Notes: generated from the sequence alone by a model not told the origin. Shown: positions 16,907-26,170, counted from the first letter of the stretch. The stretch is 64,000 bases of DNA from Citricoccus sp. K5 (GCF_902506195.1 NZ_LR732817.1:2016985-2080984), one strand, 5' to 3'. Program-made: numbers and translations.

Positions 16907-18118
16907 ATGCCCCGCGGGGCCAGGATCAGGCCGGAGGGGCCCGAGAAGCCGGCGGGGTCCGAGAGGCCCGCCGGCCGGACCGCCGTCCAGCCGGCGGGTC
17001 CCTTCGGGGCCGGCGAATGGCCCGAGGTCCCCCTGAAGGCCAACGAACGGGTCCCGGTCCTCATCACGGCCGGGGTCTGGCTGGTCTTCCTGGTGGTGCC
17101 GCTGGTGGCCATGGTCACCGGAGATGCTCCGCTCGGGGCGAAAGTGCTCGGCTGTGCCGGCCTGGCGGCCTTCATTGCCGTCTACATGGGGCATTTCATC
17201 TGGCCCTGGCCATGGCGCACCCTGCCACATTGGGTGAACACCGCTGCGGTCACCGCCGTCCTGCTCCTCTGCGTCCTCGCCACCATCCCGGCGGGTGGCC
17301 TCAACTCCTTCAACTTCCTGCCGTTCACGCTGGCCATCTGGATCTTCCCGCACCGGCTCAGGGTCGGCCTCCCGGTCTCTGTGACACTCTCCATGGCCTG
17401 GGTCGGGGTGGCCCTCAGCGTGGACGCCGGGGGCAGCCGCTTCTGGCTGGTCATCCCCACCGTGATGGCACTGGTGATCATGCTCGCGCTGCGCCTGGCC
17501 ATGGAACGGGAGGAGCGCTCCCGCATCCTCGGTGAGGAACTCGCCCTCTCCCGCCAGCGCGAACGAGTCGGCCGGGACGTGCACGATGTACTGGGCCATT
17601 CCCTCACCGTCATCACCCTGAAGACAGAGCTGGCCCGCCGCCTGGTGGACGCCGACCCGGAGCAGGCCAAGGCCGAGCTCGACGAGGTCCTCGAGTTGTC
17701 CCGGCAGTCCCTGGCCGAGGTCCGCACCACTGTCGGCGGGCTGCACGCCCCGGACCTGGGTGCCCAGCTCGCCTCCGCCCGCACCGCCCTTCAGGCCGCC
17801 GGTATCGCGTTCCGACTGCCGGATCCCACCTCCGTCGCCGGCTTCCGGCCCGACCGCCGCGAGCTCTTCGCGTGGTGCCTCCGGGAGGCCGTCACCAACG
17901 TCATCCGCCACTCCGCGGCCACACACTGCTCGGTCACCATCACCGCGGACCGGCTCACCGTGTCCGACGACGGCACCGGGCTCGGCGCGTCGGTCTCGCC
18001 CGGCAACGGGCTCAGCGGCATGCGCCATCGGGTCGCCGATGCCGGCGGGACCTTGTCCCTGGGCCGGACCCATCCGGGATCGGACCGACCGGGCACGACG
18101 CTGGAGGTGCACCTGTGA
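16907..18118 (+). CDS. Sensor histidine kinase, NarL/DesK group
   Basis: A 403-residue membrane sensor. A Gly/Pro-rich N-terminus is followed by about five hydrophobic segments (residues 50-185), then the HisKA_3 dimerisation helix with RERVGRDVHDVLGHSLTVITLK (phospho-acceptor His), and a HATPase domain with LREAVTNVIRHS (N box) and DDGTGLG (G box). No periplasmic ligand domain is visible, so sensing is probably within the membrane, as in DesK or LiaS. It overlaps the response regulator gene by four bases (GTGA). Confidence 0.93.
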   Translation: MPRGARIRPEGPEKPAGSERPAGRTAVQPAGPFGAGEWPEVPLKANERVPVLITAGVWLVFLVVPLVAMVTGDAPLGAKVLGCAGLAAFIAVYMGHFIWPWPWRTLPHWVNTAAVTAVLLLCVLATIPAGGLNSFNFLPFTLAIWIFPHRLRVGLPVSVTLSMAWVGVALSVDAGGSRFWLVIPTVMALVIMLALRLAMEREERSRILGEELALSRQRERVGRDVHDVLGHSLTVITLKTELARRLVDADPEQAKAELDEVLELSRQSLAEVRTTVGGLHAPDLGAQLASARTALQAAGIAFRLPDPTSVAGFRPDRRELFAWCLREAVTNVIRHSAATHCSVTITADRLTVSDDGTGLGASVSPGNGLSGMRHRVADAGGTLSLGRTHPGSDRPGTTLEVHL

Positions 18119-18753
18119 CGACTCCGACCGGCCGGGCCGGCGTCGGGCCCATCCGCCTGTTGCTGGCCGATGACCAGGCCCTGGTCCGCGGGGCCCTCGC
18201 CGCGCTGCTGACCATGGAGCCCGACCTCGAGGTGGTGGCGCAGGTGGGTGACGGGACCACCGTGGCGGCCACCGTGGCCGAGCTGCGCGTGGATGTGGCC
18301 CTGTTGGACATCGACATGCCGGGACTGGACGGGATCGAGGCCGCCCGGGCCATCGCTGCCGGGGGGACGGGATGCCGCTCGCTGATCGTCACCACTTTCG
18401 GCCGGCCCGGCTACCTACGGCGGGCCCTGGAGGCCGGGGCCAGCGGCTTCGTGGTGAAGGACACCCCGGCCGAGCAGCTCGCCCAGGCGGTGCGCTCGGT
18501 GCACGCGGGACGCCGCGTCGTGGACCCGTCCCTGGCGGAGGAGACGCTCGTCTCCGGGTCGAATCCCCTGACCGAACGTGAGCGGGACGTGTTGCGCGCC
18601 GCGCTGAACGGTTCCAGCGTGCGGCAGATCGCCGCCGCCCTGTTCCTCTCCCCGGGCACGGTGCGCAACCACCTGTCCTCGGCCATCGGCAAGACCCACA
18701 CCACCAACCGGACCGAGGCGGGTCTCGCGGCACGGGACAACGGCTGGCTGTAG
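18115..18753 (+). CDS. Response regulator, NarL/LuxR family
   Basis: A 212-residue regulator with an N-terminal receiver (acidic pair ADDQ, phospho-Asp in LLDIDMPGLDG, conserved Thr in IVTTFG, Lys in VVKDTPAEQL) and a C-terminal LuxR helix-turn-helix (LTERERDVLRAALNGSSVRQIAAALFLSPGTVRNHLSSAIGK). GTG 18115 starts inside the kinase stop. It ends the exporter operon and probably acts on the palindromes at 14963-14992; that link is inferred from position. The DASS gene converges five bases after its stop. Confidence 0.94.
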   Translation: MTTPTGRAGVGPIRLLLADDQALVRGALAALLTMEPDLEVVAQVGDGTTVAATVAELRVDVALLDIDMPGLDGIEAARAIAAGGTGCRSLIVTTFGRPGYLRRALEAGASGFVVKDTPAEQLAQAVRSVHAGRRVVDPSLAEETLVSGSNPLTERERDVLRAALNGSSVRQIAAALFLSPGTVRNHLSSAIGKTHTTNRTEAGLAARDNGWL

Positions 18754-18758
18754 ATGAG

Positions 18759-20393
18759 TCAGAACACCAGGCCGAACGCCCACACCCCGAGCGTGAGGGT
18801 GGTCAGCGTGATGAGGACCATGCCCACCAGATTGAGGTAGAGACCGCCCTTGATCATCTGGCCGATGGTCACGTAGCCGGAGGCGAAGGCGATCGCGTTC
18901 GGCGGCGTGGCCACGGGCAGCATGAAGGCACACGTGGCGGCCAGCGCCACCGGGATGCACAGCAGCAGCGGGTCGACCCCGACGCCCATGGCCACGCCGC
19001 CAGCCACCGGCAGGAAGGTCGCCGCCGTGGCGGTGTTCGAGGTGATCTCGGTCAGGAACAGGATGGACGTGGCCATGATCGCGACCAGCAGCCAGATCGG
19101 GATGCCGTCCAGACCCGCGACCTGCTCGCCGATCCAGTCGGCGAGCCCCGATCCGCTGAACTGGGCGGACAGCGCCAGCCCGCCCCCGAAGAGCAGCAGG
19201 ACGCCCCACGGCAGCTTGACGGCGGACTCCCAGTCCAGGAGCCGGACGCCTCGGCTGGCACCGGCCGGCAGCAGGAACAGCAGCAGTCCCGCGACCATCG
19301 CGATGCCCGCATCGCTGATGAGGTCCTCGAACAGCAGCGGGATGGTGATCCAGGAAACTGCGGCCAGCACGAAGATCACCAGGACCCGGATCTCGCCGGA
19401 GGACATCCGCCCCAGCTTGGACAGCTCGTCCGAGATGAGTTCGCGTCCACCCGGGATCTCCTTGATCTCGGCTTTGAACAGCACGCGCGTCAGCAGGAAC
19501 CAGACGATGAACATCATCACGATGGACAGGGGAACGCCGACGAGCATCCACTGACCGAAGCCGATGGTCACCCCGTGGGACTCGGCCATATAGCCGGCCA
19601 GCAGGGCATTCGGCGGCGTGCCGATCAGGGTGCCGAGCGAGCCCACGGAGGCGGCATAGGCGATGCCGAGCATCAGGGCCGTGCCGAAGTTCGATTTGAT
19701 GACGGCGTCCTTGACCTCCCCGGAGGTCGGATCAGAGGACTCCTCCACAGGATTGGACTTGTCCGCCGCCACCACGAGGGTCAGCACGGACACACCGATC
19801 GGGATCATCATGACGGCAGTGGCGGTGTTGGACACCCACATGGACAGGAACCCGGTGGCGATCATGAAGCCGGCCACCACGCCGCCGGGCCGGGTGCCCA
19901 TGGCCCGCACCGTCACCAGGGCGATCCGCCGGTGCAGGTTCCAGCGCTGCATCGCCAGCGCCAGCATGAAGCCGCCCATGAACAGGAAGATGATGTTGTT
20001 CCCGTAGGAGGCCCCCACATCGTCCACGCCGATGTCCTCCCCGAACGCCGGGAAGAGGATGAGCGGCAGCAGGGCGGTCGCCGGGATCGGGATGGCCTCG
20101 GTCATCCACCACACCGCCATCAGCACCGCGACGGCGGCCGTCAGCCGCGCGTTGTGCTCAACGTCCGCGGGCATTGCCAGGAACACGACGGCGGCCAGCA
20201 CCAGTCCCGCGCCGAATCCGATCCACCGCCTCAGGTGCAGGTTCCGCTCTTCGGCTGGCGCCTTGTCCCCGGGGGACCGGTGGTCGGTGGGCTGATCCCG
20301 GCCGACCGGTACCGACGATTCTGCCGGTTCTGTCGGTTCCTTCGGTGTGGGGTCTGTGGTCTCCGAGCGAGCCCGTCCGGTGGTGTCGGACAT
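18759..20393 (-). CDS. DASS-family sodium:dicarboxylate (SLC13-like) carrier
   Basis: A 544-residue polytopic membrane protein. After a 55-residue charged, disordered N-terminus come about 11-12 hydrophobic segments. The two Ser-Asn-Thr type motifs of the DASS family appear as SNTATAVMMIPIG and SNTATAATFLPVAGG, with a GTPPNALLAGY motif between. Substrates of the family are C4-C6 dicarboxylates, tricarboxylates or sulfate; these motifs favour dicarboxylates. AAGGA lies nine bases before the start. It is monocistronic. Confidence 0.92.
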   Translation of the reverse strand: MSDTTGRARSETTDPTPKEPTEPAESSVPVGRDQPTDHRSPGDKAPAEERNLHLRRWIGFGAGLVLAAVVFLAMPADVEHNARLTAAVAVLMAVWWMTEAIPIPATALLPLILFPAFGEDIGVDDVGASYGNNIIFLFMGGFMLALAMQRWNLHRRIALVTVRAMGTRPGGVVAGFMIATGFLSMWVSNTATAVMMIPIGVSVLTLVVAADKSNPVEESSDPTSGEVKDAVIKSNFGTALMLGIAYAASVGSLGTLIGTPPNALLAGYMAESHGVTIGFGQWMLVGVPLSIVMMFIVWFLLTRVLFKAEIKEIPGGRELISDELSKLGRMSSGEIRVLVIFVLAAVSWITIPLLFEDLISDAGIAMVAGLLLFLLPAGASRGVRLLDWESAVKLPWGVLLLFGGGLALSAQFSGSGLADWIGEQVAGLDGIPIWLLVAIMATSILFLTEITSNTATAATFLPVAGGVAMGVGVDPLLLCIPVALAATCAFMLPVATPPNAIAFASGYVTIGQMIKGGLYLNLVGMVLITLTTLTLGVWAFGLVF

Positions 20394-20595
20394 GGTGAAC
20401 CGTCCTTTCGTGGCCTGATCAGACCGTCTGTGACTAGCAACACAGTAAGGGCGGCTTCACCGGGAAATCGATGGTTGACCTGCGCCTCAACGCCGGCCTT
20501 CCCCTGATTCCCTTCCCCGGGGCATTCAGCACCTCCGTTCCGACTCCACGGCGGTGCGCGCCTAACGCGTCCGTGGCCTTTGGCAGTCTGGGGGC

Positions 20596-21867
20596 ATGGA
20601 GACTTCAGCAGTGGTGTTGGTGGCCGTGGTGTGCGTGGTGGCCGGCTTGGTCGTGGGCGCAGTGGCGGGCGGTTGGCTGGTCTGGACGCGCCTGCGCGGG
20701 ACGTGGGAGGCGTCCGAGAAGGGGGCCAGGGACGAGGCCCAAGCGGCACGGAGCGAGTTGTCCGAGGTCCAGGCCGCACTGGCCGCGGCGGAGGCCGAAA
20801 GCAGGGTCCTGGCTGCCGAACGGACGGCGGACCGGGACCGCTCCGCCGCCGAGTCCAAGGTGCTGACGGCTCTCGCCCCCGTGGGTCAGCGGCTGGAGAC
20901 GCTGCAGCGGCAGGTCGGCATGCTGGAACGGGACCGCGTGGAGCAGTACGGGCAGCTCTCCGAACAGCTCAAGACCGCCGCCGCCACGGACTCAGCCCTC
21001 CTGATCAACACCAAGACCCTGGTCGCCACCCTGAGGTCGACCTCCGCGCGGGGACACTGGGGCGAGGTGCAGCTGCGCCGGGTGGTGGAGGCCGCCGGGA
21101 TGCTGCCCCACACCGACTTCTCCGAGCAGGAGGTCCTCCGCGGGGACGAGGACCGGGTTCTCCGGCCGGACCTCGTGGTGCGGCTCCCCGGCGGGAAGGC
21201 TCTGGCCGTGGATGCCAAGGCTCCGTTGGCGGCCATCCTCGAGGCCGAGGAACTGGCCGGCGACTCGACCACTGAGGGCGCCAGCCGGCGTCATGAGTTG
21301 TGCCAGGCCCATGCCAAGGCCGTCCGCGCCCACGTGGATGCCCTCTCCGCCAAGGGCTACTGGCAGGGGTTGCAGGACTCGCCCGAGCTGGTGGTCTGCT
21401 TCCTGCCGGCCGAGTCCTTCCTGGCCGCCGCGCTCGAGGGCGACCCCGGCCTGCTGGACCACGCCTTCTCGAAGAACGTGGCCCTGGTGGCACCGGTATC
21501 CCTGTTGACCGCCCTGAAATCGGTCGCCTACTCCTGGCGCCAGGAGACCCTGACCGAGAACGCCCGGGAACTCTTCGCGGTCTCCCGGCAGCTCTACCAG
21601 CGCCTCGGGACCCTCGGCGGGCATGTCACCAAACTGGGCAGTTCCCTGAAGTCGGCGGTGGAGAAGTACAACTCCATGGTCGGCACGCTCGAGACCCGAG
21701 TGCTGCCCTCGGCCCGGCGCATCGGCGAGCTGAACCCCTCCAGCGTGGAGGGGATGCCCTCCGCCCCTCCCCTGGAGTCCACGCCGCGCGTCCTGTCCGC
21801 GGCGGAACTGCTGGAGGAGCAGGGCATGCCAGCAGACCTGCCGGTTGATCTCCGACGTCAGGCATGA
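20596..21867 (+). CDS. rmuC: RmuC-domain protein (DNA recombination-linked)
   Basis: A 423-residue RmuC homolog with an N-terminal membrane anchor (VVLVAVVCVVAGLVVGAVAGGWLVW), a coiled coil rich in Ala, Glu and Arg (about residues 35-90) and the RmuC domain (STSARGHWGEVQLRRVVEAAGM, LAVDAKAPLAAILEA). The domain is related to restriction-endonuclease folds and limits inversions at short inverted repeats in E. coli; its biochemical activity is not established. A -10-like CAGTCT (20584-20589) lies six bases before the ATG, so the message may be leaderless. Confidence 0.92.
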   Translation: METSAVVLVAVVCVVAGLVVGAVAGGWLVWTRLRGTWEASEKGARDEAQAARSELSEVQAALAAAEAESRVLAAERTADRDRSAAESKVLTALAPVGQRLETLQRQVGMLERDRVEQYGQLSEQLKTAAATDSALLINTKTLVATLRSTSARGHWGEVQLRRVVEAAGMLPHTDFSEQEVLRGDEDRVLRPDLVVRLPGGKALAVDAKAPLAAILEAEELAGDSTTEGASRRHELCQAHAKAVRAHVDALSAKGYWQGLQDSPELVVCFLPAESFLAAALEGDPGLLDHAFSKNVALVAPVSLLTALKSVAYSWRQETLTENARELFAVSRQLYQRLGTLGGHVTKLGSSLKSAVEKYNSMVGTLETRVLPSARRIGELNPSSVEGMPSAPPLESTPRVLSAAELLEEQGMPADLPVDLRRQA

Positions 21868-21939
21868 CGGAGGTCACACCGGAAAGACGGCGCCCGCCGG
21901 AATAGGCCCGAGCCCCTCCGGGTTGGACACGAATGACTA

Positions 21940-21953
21940 GTTGAAATTTCAAC
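21940..21953. promoter_or_regulatory. Perfect palindrome upstream of the FMN reductase
   Basis: GTTGAAATTTCAAC is a 14-bp perfect palindrome 41 bp before the reductase start. Its TTGAAA/TTTCAA core resembles sites bound by MarR-family repressors that control quinone and azo-reductase genes. It lies just downstream of a TTGGAC that could be the -35, so a bound repressor would cover the -10 region. Confidence 0.65.
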
Positions 21954-21994
21954 GTCCTTACGTCTACGCCCTGATCCTGTCTGGAAGGACACCC

Positions 21995-22549
21995 ATGCGC
22001 ATCGGCTACATCGTCGGCTCCCTCGCCCAGAACTCCATCAACCGCCGCCTGGCCAAGGCCCTCTCGGCGCTGGCCCCCGAGGGCGTGGAGTTCTTCGAGG
22101 TCTCCATCAGCGTGCTGCCCCTGTACAACTCGGACTTCGACGCCGACTACCCGGCCGCGGCCCTGGACTTCAAGGAGTCCGTCTCCTCGGCCGACGGCAT
22201 CCTGTTCCTCACCCCTGAGTACTCCCGCTCCATCTCCGCCGCCTTGAAGAACGCCATCGAGTGGGGCGCCCGCCCCTGGGGCCAGGCCGTGTGGGGCGGC
22301 GTCCCCGCCGCCGTCATCGGTACCTCTCCGGGTGGCACCGGGACCGCCATGGCCCAGCAGCACCTGCGCAACATCCTGTCCCACCTGGACATGAAGACCA
22401 TGGGCCAGCCGGAGACCTTCATCCAGTCCCGCGAGGGCGCCCTCGCCGAGACCGGCGAGGTCCAGGACGCCACGCTCCTGCCGGTTCTGCAGGGCTTCGT
22501 GGACGCCCTCGTCGCGCATGTGGAGGCCAACGCCCGCGTCACCGTCTGA
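21995..22549 (+). CDS. NADPH-dependent FMN reductase (flavodoxin-like, ChrR/azoreductase type)
   Basis: A 184-residue flavodoxin-fold reductase. IVGSLAQNSINRRLAKAL is the FMN phosphate loop (GS-x-NS), LPLYNSDFD and FLTPEYSRSISAALKNAIEW are diagnostic of the NAD(P)H-dependent FMN reductase family, and GTSPGGTGTAMAQQHLR follows. Such enzymes reduce quinones, azo compounds, chromate or free FMN. ATG 21995 has GGAAGGA six bases upstream. The gene stands alone between a palindromic operator and a strong terminator, so it is probably an inducible stress gene. Confidence 0.9.
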   Translation: MRIGYIVGSLAQNSINRRLAKALSALAPEGVEFFEVSISVLPLYNSDFDADYPAAALDFKESVSSADGILFLTPEYSRSISAALKNAIEWGARPWGQAVWGGVPAAVIGTSPGGTGTAMAQQHLRNILSHLDMKTMGQPETFIQSREGALAETGEVQDATLLPVLQGFVDALVAHVEANARVTV

Positions 22550-22609
22550 CCCGGCACTTCCCCGTGGCGTCGCGCGCAGCGCCACACGCTGCATCGCACG
22601 CCGAGCCCG

Positions 22610-22647
22610 CGAGCCCCTCGACCCGAGCATCAGGGTCGAGGGGCTCG
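22610..22647 (+). terminator. Strong terminator after the FMN reductase
   Basis: CGAGCCCCTCGACCC (22610-22624) and GGGTCGAGGGGCTCG (22633-22647) form a perfect 15-bp stem with an 8-base loop, 60 bp after the stop codon. No U-tract follows. Confidence 0.85.
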
Positions 22648-22849
22648 TGCGCTGTCACGACATCAGACCCCCGCCCACCATGGCCGATGCGAGGATCACA
22701 CCCGCCATGCCGTAGACTGTCCGCTAGCCAGCCGGTCAGAATCCCTTCTTCACCGGTGCCGGCCAGCACCGCGTTGAGTGGCTCTTGTGATGCCGCAGCC
22801 GCCAGTGCCAGGGCCGGGTCTTTCTTCCACCCGGACGGATTCCTTTTTC
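22648..22849 (+). promoter_or_regulatory. Promoter and long untranslated leader of the DEAD-box helicase
   Basis: This stretch holds no credible gene. TAGACT at 22713-22718 is a good -10, though a clear -35 is not seen. Transcription from there would give a leader of about 125 nt before GTG 22850 (170 nt before ATG 22895). It ends in a pyrimidine-rich run. Long leaders are typical of cold-inducible helicase genes, which is the only hint of function. Confidence 0.4.
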
Positions 22850-24619
22850 GTGACTTCTCTTCAGCCTGCCGCCGTTTCCGGCGGTTCTTCCACCATGCCC
22901 ATTTCATCCAATTCGGAATTCGCCGAGCTCGGGGTGCCCGCCGGCCTGGCCGCCGCGCTGGCTCCGCAGGGCATCATCTCCCCCACCCCGATCCAGAAGG
23001 CCACCCTTCCGGACTCACTGACCGGCCGTGATGTGCTCGGCCGCGGCCGGACCGGCTCCGGCAAGTCCTACGCCTTCCTGCTGCCGCTGGCCTCCCGCCT
23101 GAGCGGCGGGCGCTCGGCCACGGCCCGCCGGCCGCGGTCGCTCATCTTGGCCCCGACCCGCGAGCTGGCCCTCCAGCTCGAGGACTCCTTCAAGCCGCTC
23201 TCCGCGGCGAGCGGCCTGTCCTCGTTGACGATCTTCGGTGGCGTCGGCCAGAACCCCCAGGTCAAGGCCCTGGCGCGCGGTGTGGACGTCCTCGTCGCCT
23301 GCCCCGGCCGCCTGCTGGACCTCATGGGACAGGGTCACGTGGACCTGTCCGGCGTGGAGATCCTCATCATCGACGAGGCCGACCACATGGCGGACATGGG
23401 CTTCCTGCCGATGGTCCGCCGCATCCTGGACAAGGTGCCCACCTCGGCCCAGAAGATGCTCTTCTCCGCCACCCTGGACGAGGGCGTCGGCGTGCTCGTC
23501 AAGAAGTACCTCAAGAACCCCGTAGTGCACGAGGCCGATTCGGCCGTCTCCCCGGTGGCGAAGATGGACCACCATGTGGTGTCCGTGGACGGGGATGACA
23601 AGCTGGCCGCCCTGGCCAACCTGTGCGCCGCACCGGGCCGGACCATCGTGTTCACCCGCACCAAGTACGGCGCCAAGAAGGCCGCCAAGCAGTTGCGCCA
23701 GCGCGGCGTCTCCGCCCTGGAGCTGCACGGCAACCTGTCCCAGAATGCCCGAACCCGGAACCTGGACGCCTTCCACAACGGCACTGCAGGCACCCTGGTC
23801 GCCACGGACATCGCCGCCCGCGGCATCCACGTGGACGACGTCTCCCTGGTGATCCACTCCGATCCGCCCACGGAGCACAAGGCGTACCTGCACCGCTCCG
23901 GCCGCACGGCCCGTGCGGGCCAGGCCGGCACGGTGGTGACCCTGGCCGGGCGCGAGCAGCGCAATGAGGTCCGCACCCTGATGCGCGCCGCCAAGATCTC
24001 CCCGACGGTCCATGCCGAAGGCGCCGACGACTCCCTGCTGGAGACGCTGGCCCCGGGTGAGCGCTCATTCCTGGAGGCCGCTGAGCTCGAGAAGCTCCTC
24101 GCCGTGTCCACGCCCAGCACCCAGCAGTCCGGCCAGAACGGCGGCGGAGGCCAGGGCAGCGCTCGCTCCGGTGGCCGCAGCGGCGGCGGAGCCTCCGGTG
24201 GCGGTGGCCGTTCCGGCGGTCGCAACGGCTCACGTGGTGGCCGCAACGGCGGCCGCTCCGGTGGCCAGGGCAGTCAGCGCGAGGGCCAGCACGACGGCGG
24301 CCGGCCTCGCAGCGACGCACCGTCCGGTGAGCGTTCGGAACGGTCCCGCAACGAGCGCCCCTCCCAGGATCGCGCCGGCAATGGTGGCGGCCAGGGCGGC
24401 CGCGGAAGCGGCCGGCCGGGCAACCGCCGCGCGGGCTCCTCGGCCGGGACGCCGACGTCGGGCGGCCGGGTGTACTCCTCGGAGACCGGCGGACGCAGCA
24501 CCGACTTCCGGGAGAACCGTGACCACGAGGGCGGCCGCGAAGGCCGTGGTGGCGCCGGCCGCTCCCGCGGTGGCCGCAGCCGCCGCTCCTCCAGCGCGCA
24601 GGGCTCGCCCCGCAGCTGA
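22850..24619 (+). CDS. DEAD-box ATP-dependent RNA helicase with RGG-like tail
   Basis: From GTG 22850 the protein has 589 residues. Core motifs: Q motif (TPIQKATLPD), I GRTGSGKS, Ia PTREL, II DEAD in IIDEADHMADMG, III SAT, IV IVFTRTK, V ATDIAARGIHV, VI HRSGRTARAG. The last 180 or so residues are extremely rich in Gly, Arg, Ser and Asn (repeated GGRSGG and RNG units), an RNA-binding, disordered tail of the RGG type. The start is uncertain: ATG 22895 (MPISSNSEFAELG) is also possible. Likely roles are ribosome assembly and mRNA turnover, especially in cold. Confidence 0.93.
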   Translation: MTSLQPAAVSGGSSTMPISSNSEFAELGVPAGLAAALAPQGIISPTPIQKATLPDSLTGRDVLGRGRTGSGKSYAFLLPLASRLSGGRSATARRPRSLILAPTRELALQLEDSFKPLSAASGLSSLTIFGGVGQNPQVKALARGVDVLVACPGRLLDLMGQGHVDLSGVEILIIDEADHMADMGFLPMVRRILDKVPTSAQKMLFSATLDEGVGVLVKKYLKNPVVHEADSAVSPVAKMDHHVVSVDGDDKLAALANLCAAPGRTIVFTRTKYGAKKAAKQLRQRGVSALELHGNLSQNARTRNLDAFHNGTAGTLVATDIAARGIHVDDVSLVIHSDPPTEHKAYLHRSGRTARAGQAGTVVTLAGREQRNEVRTLMRAAKISPTVHAEGADDSLLETLAPGERSFLEAAELEKLLAVSTPSTQQSGQNGGGGQGSARSGGRSGGGASGGGGRSGGRNGSRGGRNGGRSGGQGSQREGQHDGGRPRSDAPSGERSERSRNERPSQDRAGNGGGQGGRGSGRPGNRRAGSSAGTPTSGGRVYSSETGGRSTDFRENRDHEGGREGRGGAGRSRGGRSRRSSSAQGSPRS

Positions 24620-24670
24620 CACCCCGGCACCTCTCGCACAGCACTGAACCGCACAGCAGCACAGACACAC

Positions 24671-24726
24671 TGAGTCGCACTAATTGCCCCCGCATCGCTG
24701 GAAACGCGGGTAATTAGTGCGACTCA
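24671..24726. terminator. Very long hairpin between helicase and gntP
   Basis: TGAGTCGCACTAATT (24671-24685) pairs perfectly with AATTAGTGCGACTCA (24712-24726), and CCCGC with GCGGG inside, around a 12-base loop. It lies between two convergent genes and can end transcription from both sides. Confidence 0.85.
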
Positions 24727-24766
24727 GTTGTTCTGGAGGCTGTTGTTGAGGCAGGCGTCGGGGACG

Positions 24767-26170
24767 TCAGCCCATGGCGCCTGCGAGGGCGAAGATCGCC
24801 CAGGCGATCACGAAGCCCATGACGCCGATGAGGGTCTCCAGCACGGTCCAGGTCTTCAGGGTGGTCTTGACGTCCATCCCGAAGAACCGGCCGACGAGCC
24901 AGAAGCCCGAGTCGTTGACGTGGGAGACCACCACCGAGCCGGCACCCAAGGCCAAGACCATGGCGGCCAGTTGGACGGCGTTGTAGTCCGCGGCGGCCAC
25001 TCCGGCGCTCACCAGGCCGGCGGCGGTTGTCAGGGCCACGGTGGCCGAGCCCTGAGCGATGCGGAGCACGGCCGCAATGATGAAGCCAGCGAGGATCAAC
25101 GGCACGCCCAGATCGGACAGGGAGTCCTCCAGGGCGTCACCGATACCTGAGGTGCGCAGCACGGAGCCGAACATGCCGCCGGCGCCGGTGACGAGGATGA
25201 CGGAGCACACCGGGCCGAGGGCGCCCTCGAGGGTCTTCTCCAGGACGGACTTGTCGGTGCCGCGGGCCCGGCCCAGGGCGACCGTGGCCACCAGCAGGGT
25301 GATCAGCAACGCCACGGGGGTCTCTCCCAGGACGCGCAGGACCTGGAACCAAGTGGATTCGCCCGTGCCTTCGGACAGCATGCCGCCACGGTTGAGGGTG
25401 TCCAGGCCGGTGTTGAGGAAGATCAGGATCATCGGCAGCAGCAGGACCAGGACCACGGTCACGAACCGCGGCGGGTTCTCCTCCTGCTCCTCATCCGCCC
25501 GGCCGAGCAGGGAGGGCACCGGCAGCTGCCAGCGCCGGCCGGCCCAGCGGCCGAAGAGATAGCTGGTCACGTACCAGGTGGGCAGGGCCACCAATAGACC
25601 GAGGAGCATCACCAGGCCGACGTTGGCCTCGAAGAACGTGGCCGCGGACACCGGTCCCGGGTGCGGGGGCAGGTAGATGTGCATGACGGAGAAGGCACCG
25701 GCCACCGGCAGCCCGTAGGACAACACAGATCCGCCGAGGCGGCGCGCCACGGCGAAGACGACGGGCAGCATGACGACCAGGCCGGCGTCGAAGAAGATGG
25801 GGAAGCCGAACAGCAGGGAGGCGACGCCGAGGGCGAAGGGGGCTCGTTTCTCACCGAACCAGCCGATGAGGGTATCTGCCAGGACCTTGGCGCCGCCGGA
25901 CATCTCCACGAGCCGGCCGAGCATGGCTCCCAGGCCCACCAACAGGGCGACGGTGGCCAGGGTGCTGCCGAAGCCCTCCGTCGCGGTGGAGACCACGAGG
26001 TTCGCCGGGATGCCCGCGGCGAAGGCGGTCAGGACACTGACGAGGACGAGCGCGGGGAACGCGTGCATCCGCAGGTACATGATGAGGAACAGCAACAGCA
26101 CGATCGCCGCGGCGGCGATACCGAGCAGTGGTCCGGCCCCCAGGGTAGGGGTCCATTCTTCGATGGTCAT
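24767..26170 (-). CDS. gntP: Gluconate:H+ symporter, GntP family
   Basis: A 467-residue carrier with about 12-14 hydrophobic segments. GNT-family features include PGPVSAA near residue 175 and the HVNDSGFWLVGRFFGM motif near residue 420, which is highly typical of GntP. It imports gluconate or related sugar acids. The kinase gene lies 113 bp upstream on the same strand, so the pair forms a gluconate uptake and phosphorylation unit; no GntR repressor gene is seen beside it. Confidence 0.93.
   Translation of the reverse strand: MTIEEWTPTLGAGPLLGIAAAAIVLLLFLIMYLRMHAFPALVLVSVLTAFAAGIPANLVVSTATEGFGSTLATVALLVGLGAMLGRLVEMSGGAKVLADTLIGWFGEKRAPFALGVASLLFGFPIFFDAGLVVMLPVVFAVARRLGGSVLSYGLPVAGAFSVMHIYLPPHPGPVSAATFFEANVGLVMLLGLLVALPTWYVTSYLFGRWAGRRWQLPVPSLLGRADEEQEENPPRFVTVVLVLLLPMILIFLNTGLDTLNRGGMLSEGTGESTWFQVLRVLGETPVALLITLLVATVALGRARGTDKSVLEKTLEGALGPVCSVILVTGAGGMFGSVLRTSGIGDALEDSLSDLGVPLILAGFIIAAVLRIAQGSATVALTTAAGLVSAGVAAADYNAVQLAAMVLALGAGSVVVSHVNDSGFWLVGRFFGMDVKTTLKTWTVLETLIGVMGFVIAWAIFALAGAMG

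Noticed and set aside
22518-22849. Small upstream frames in the helicase leader
   Set aside because: They lack ribosome sites and coding bias, and one runs through the terminator stem at 22610-22647.
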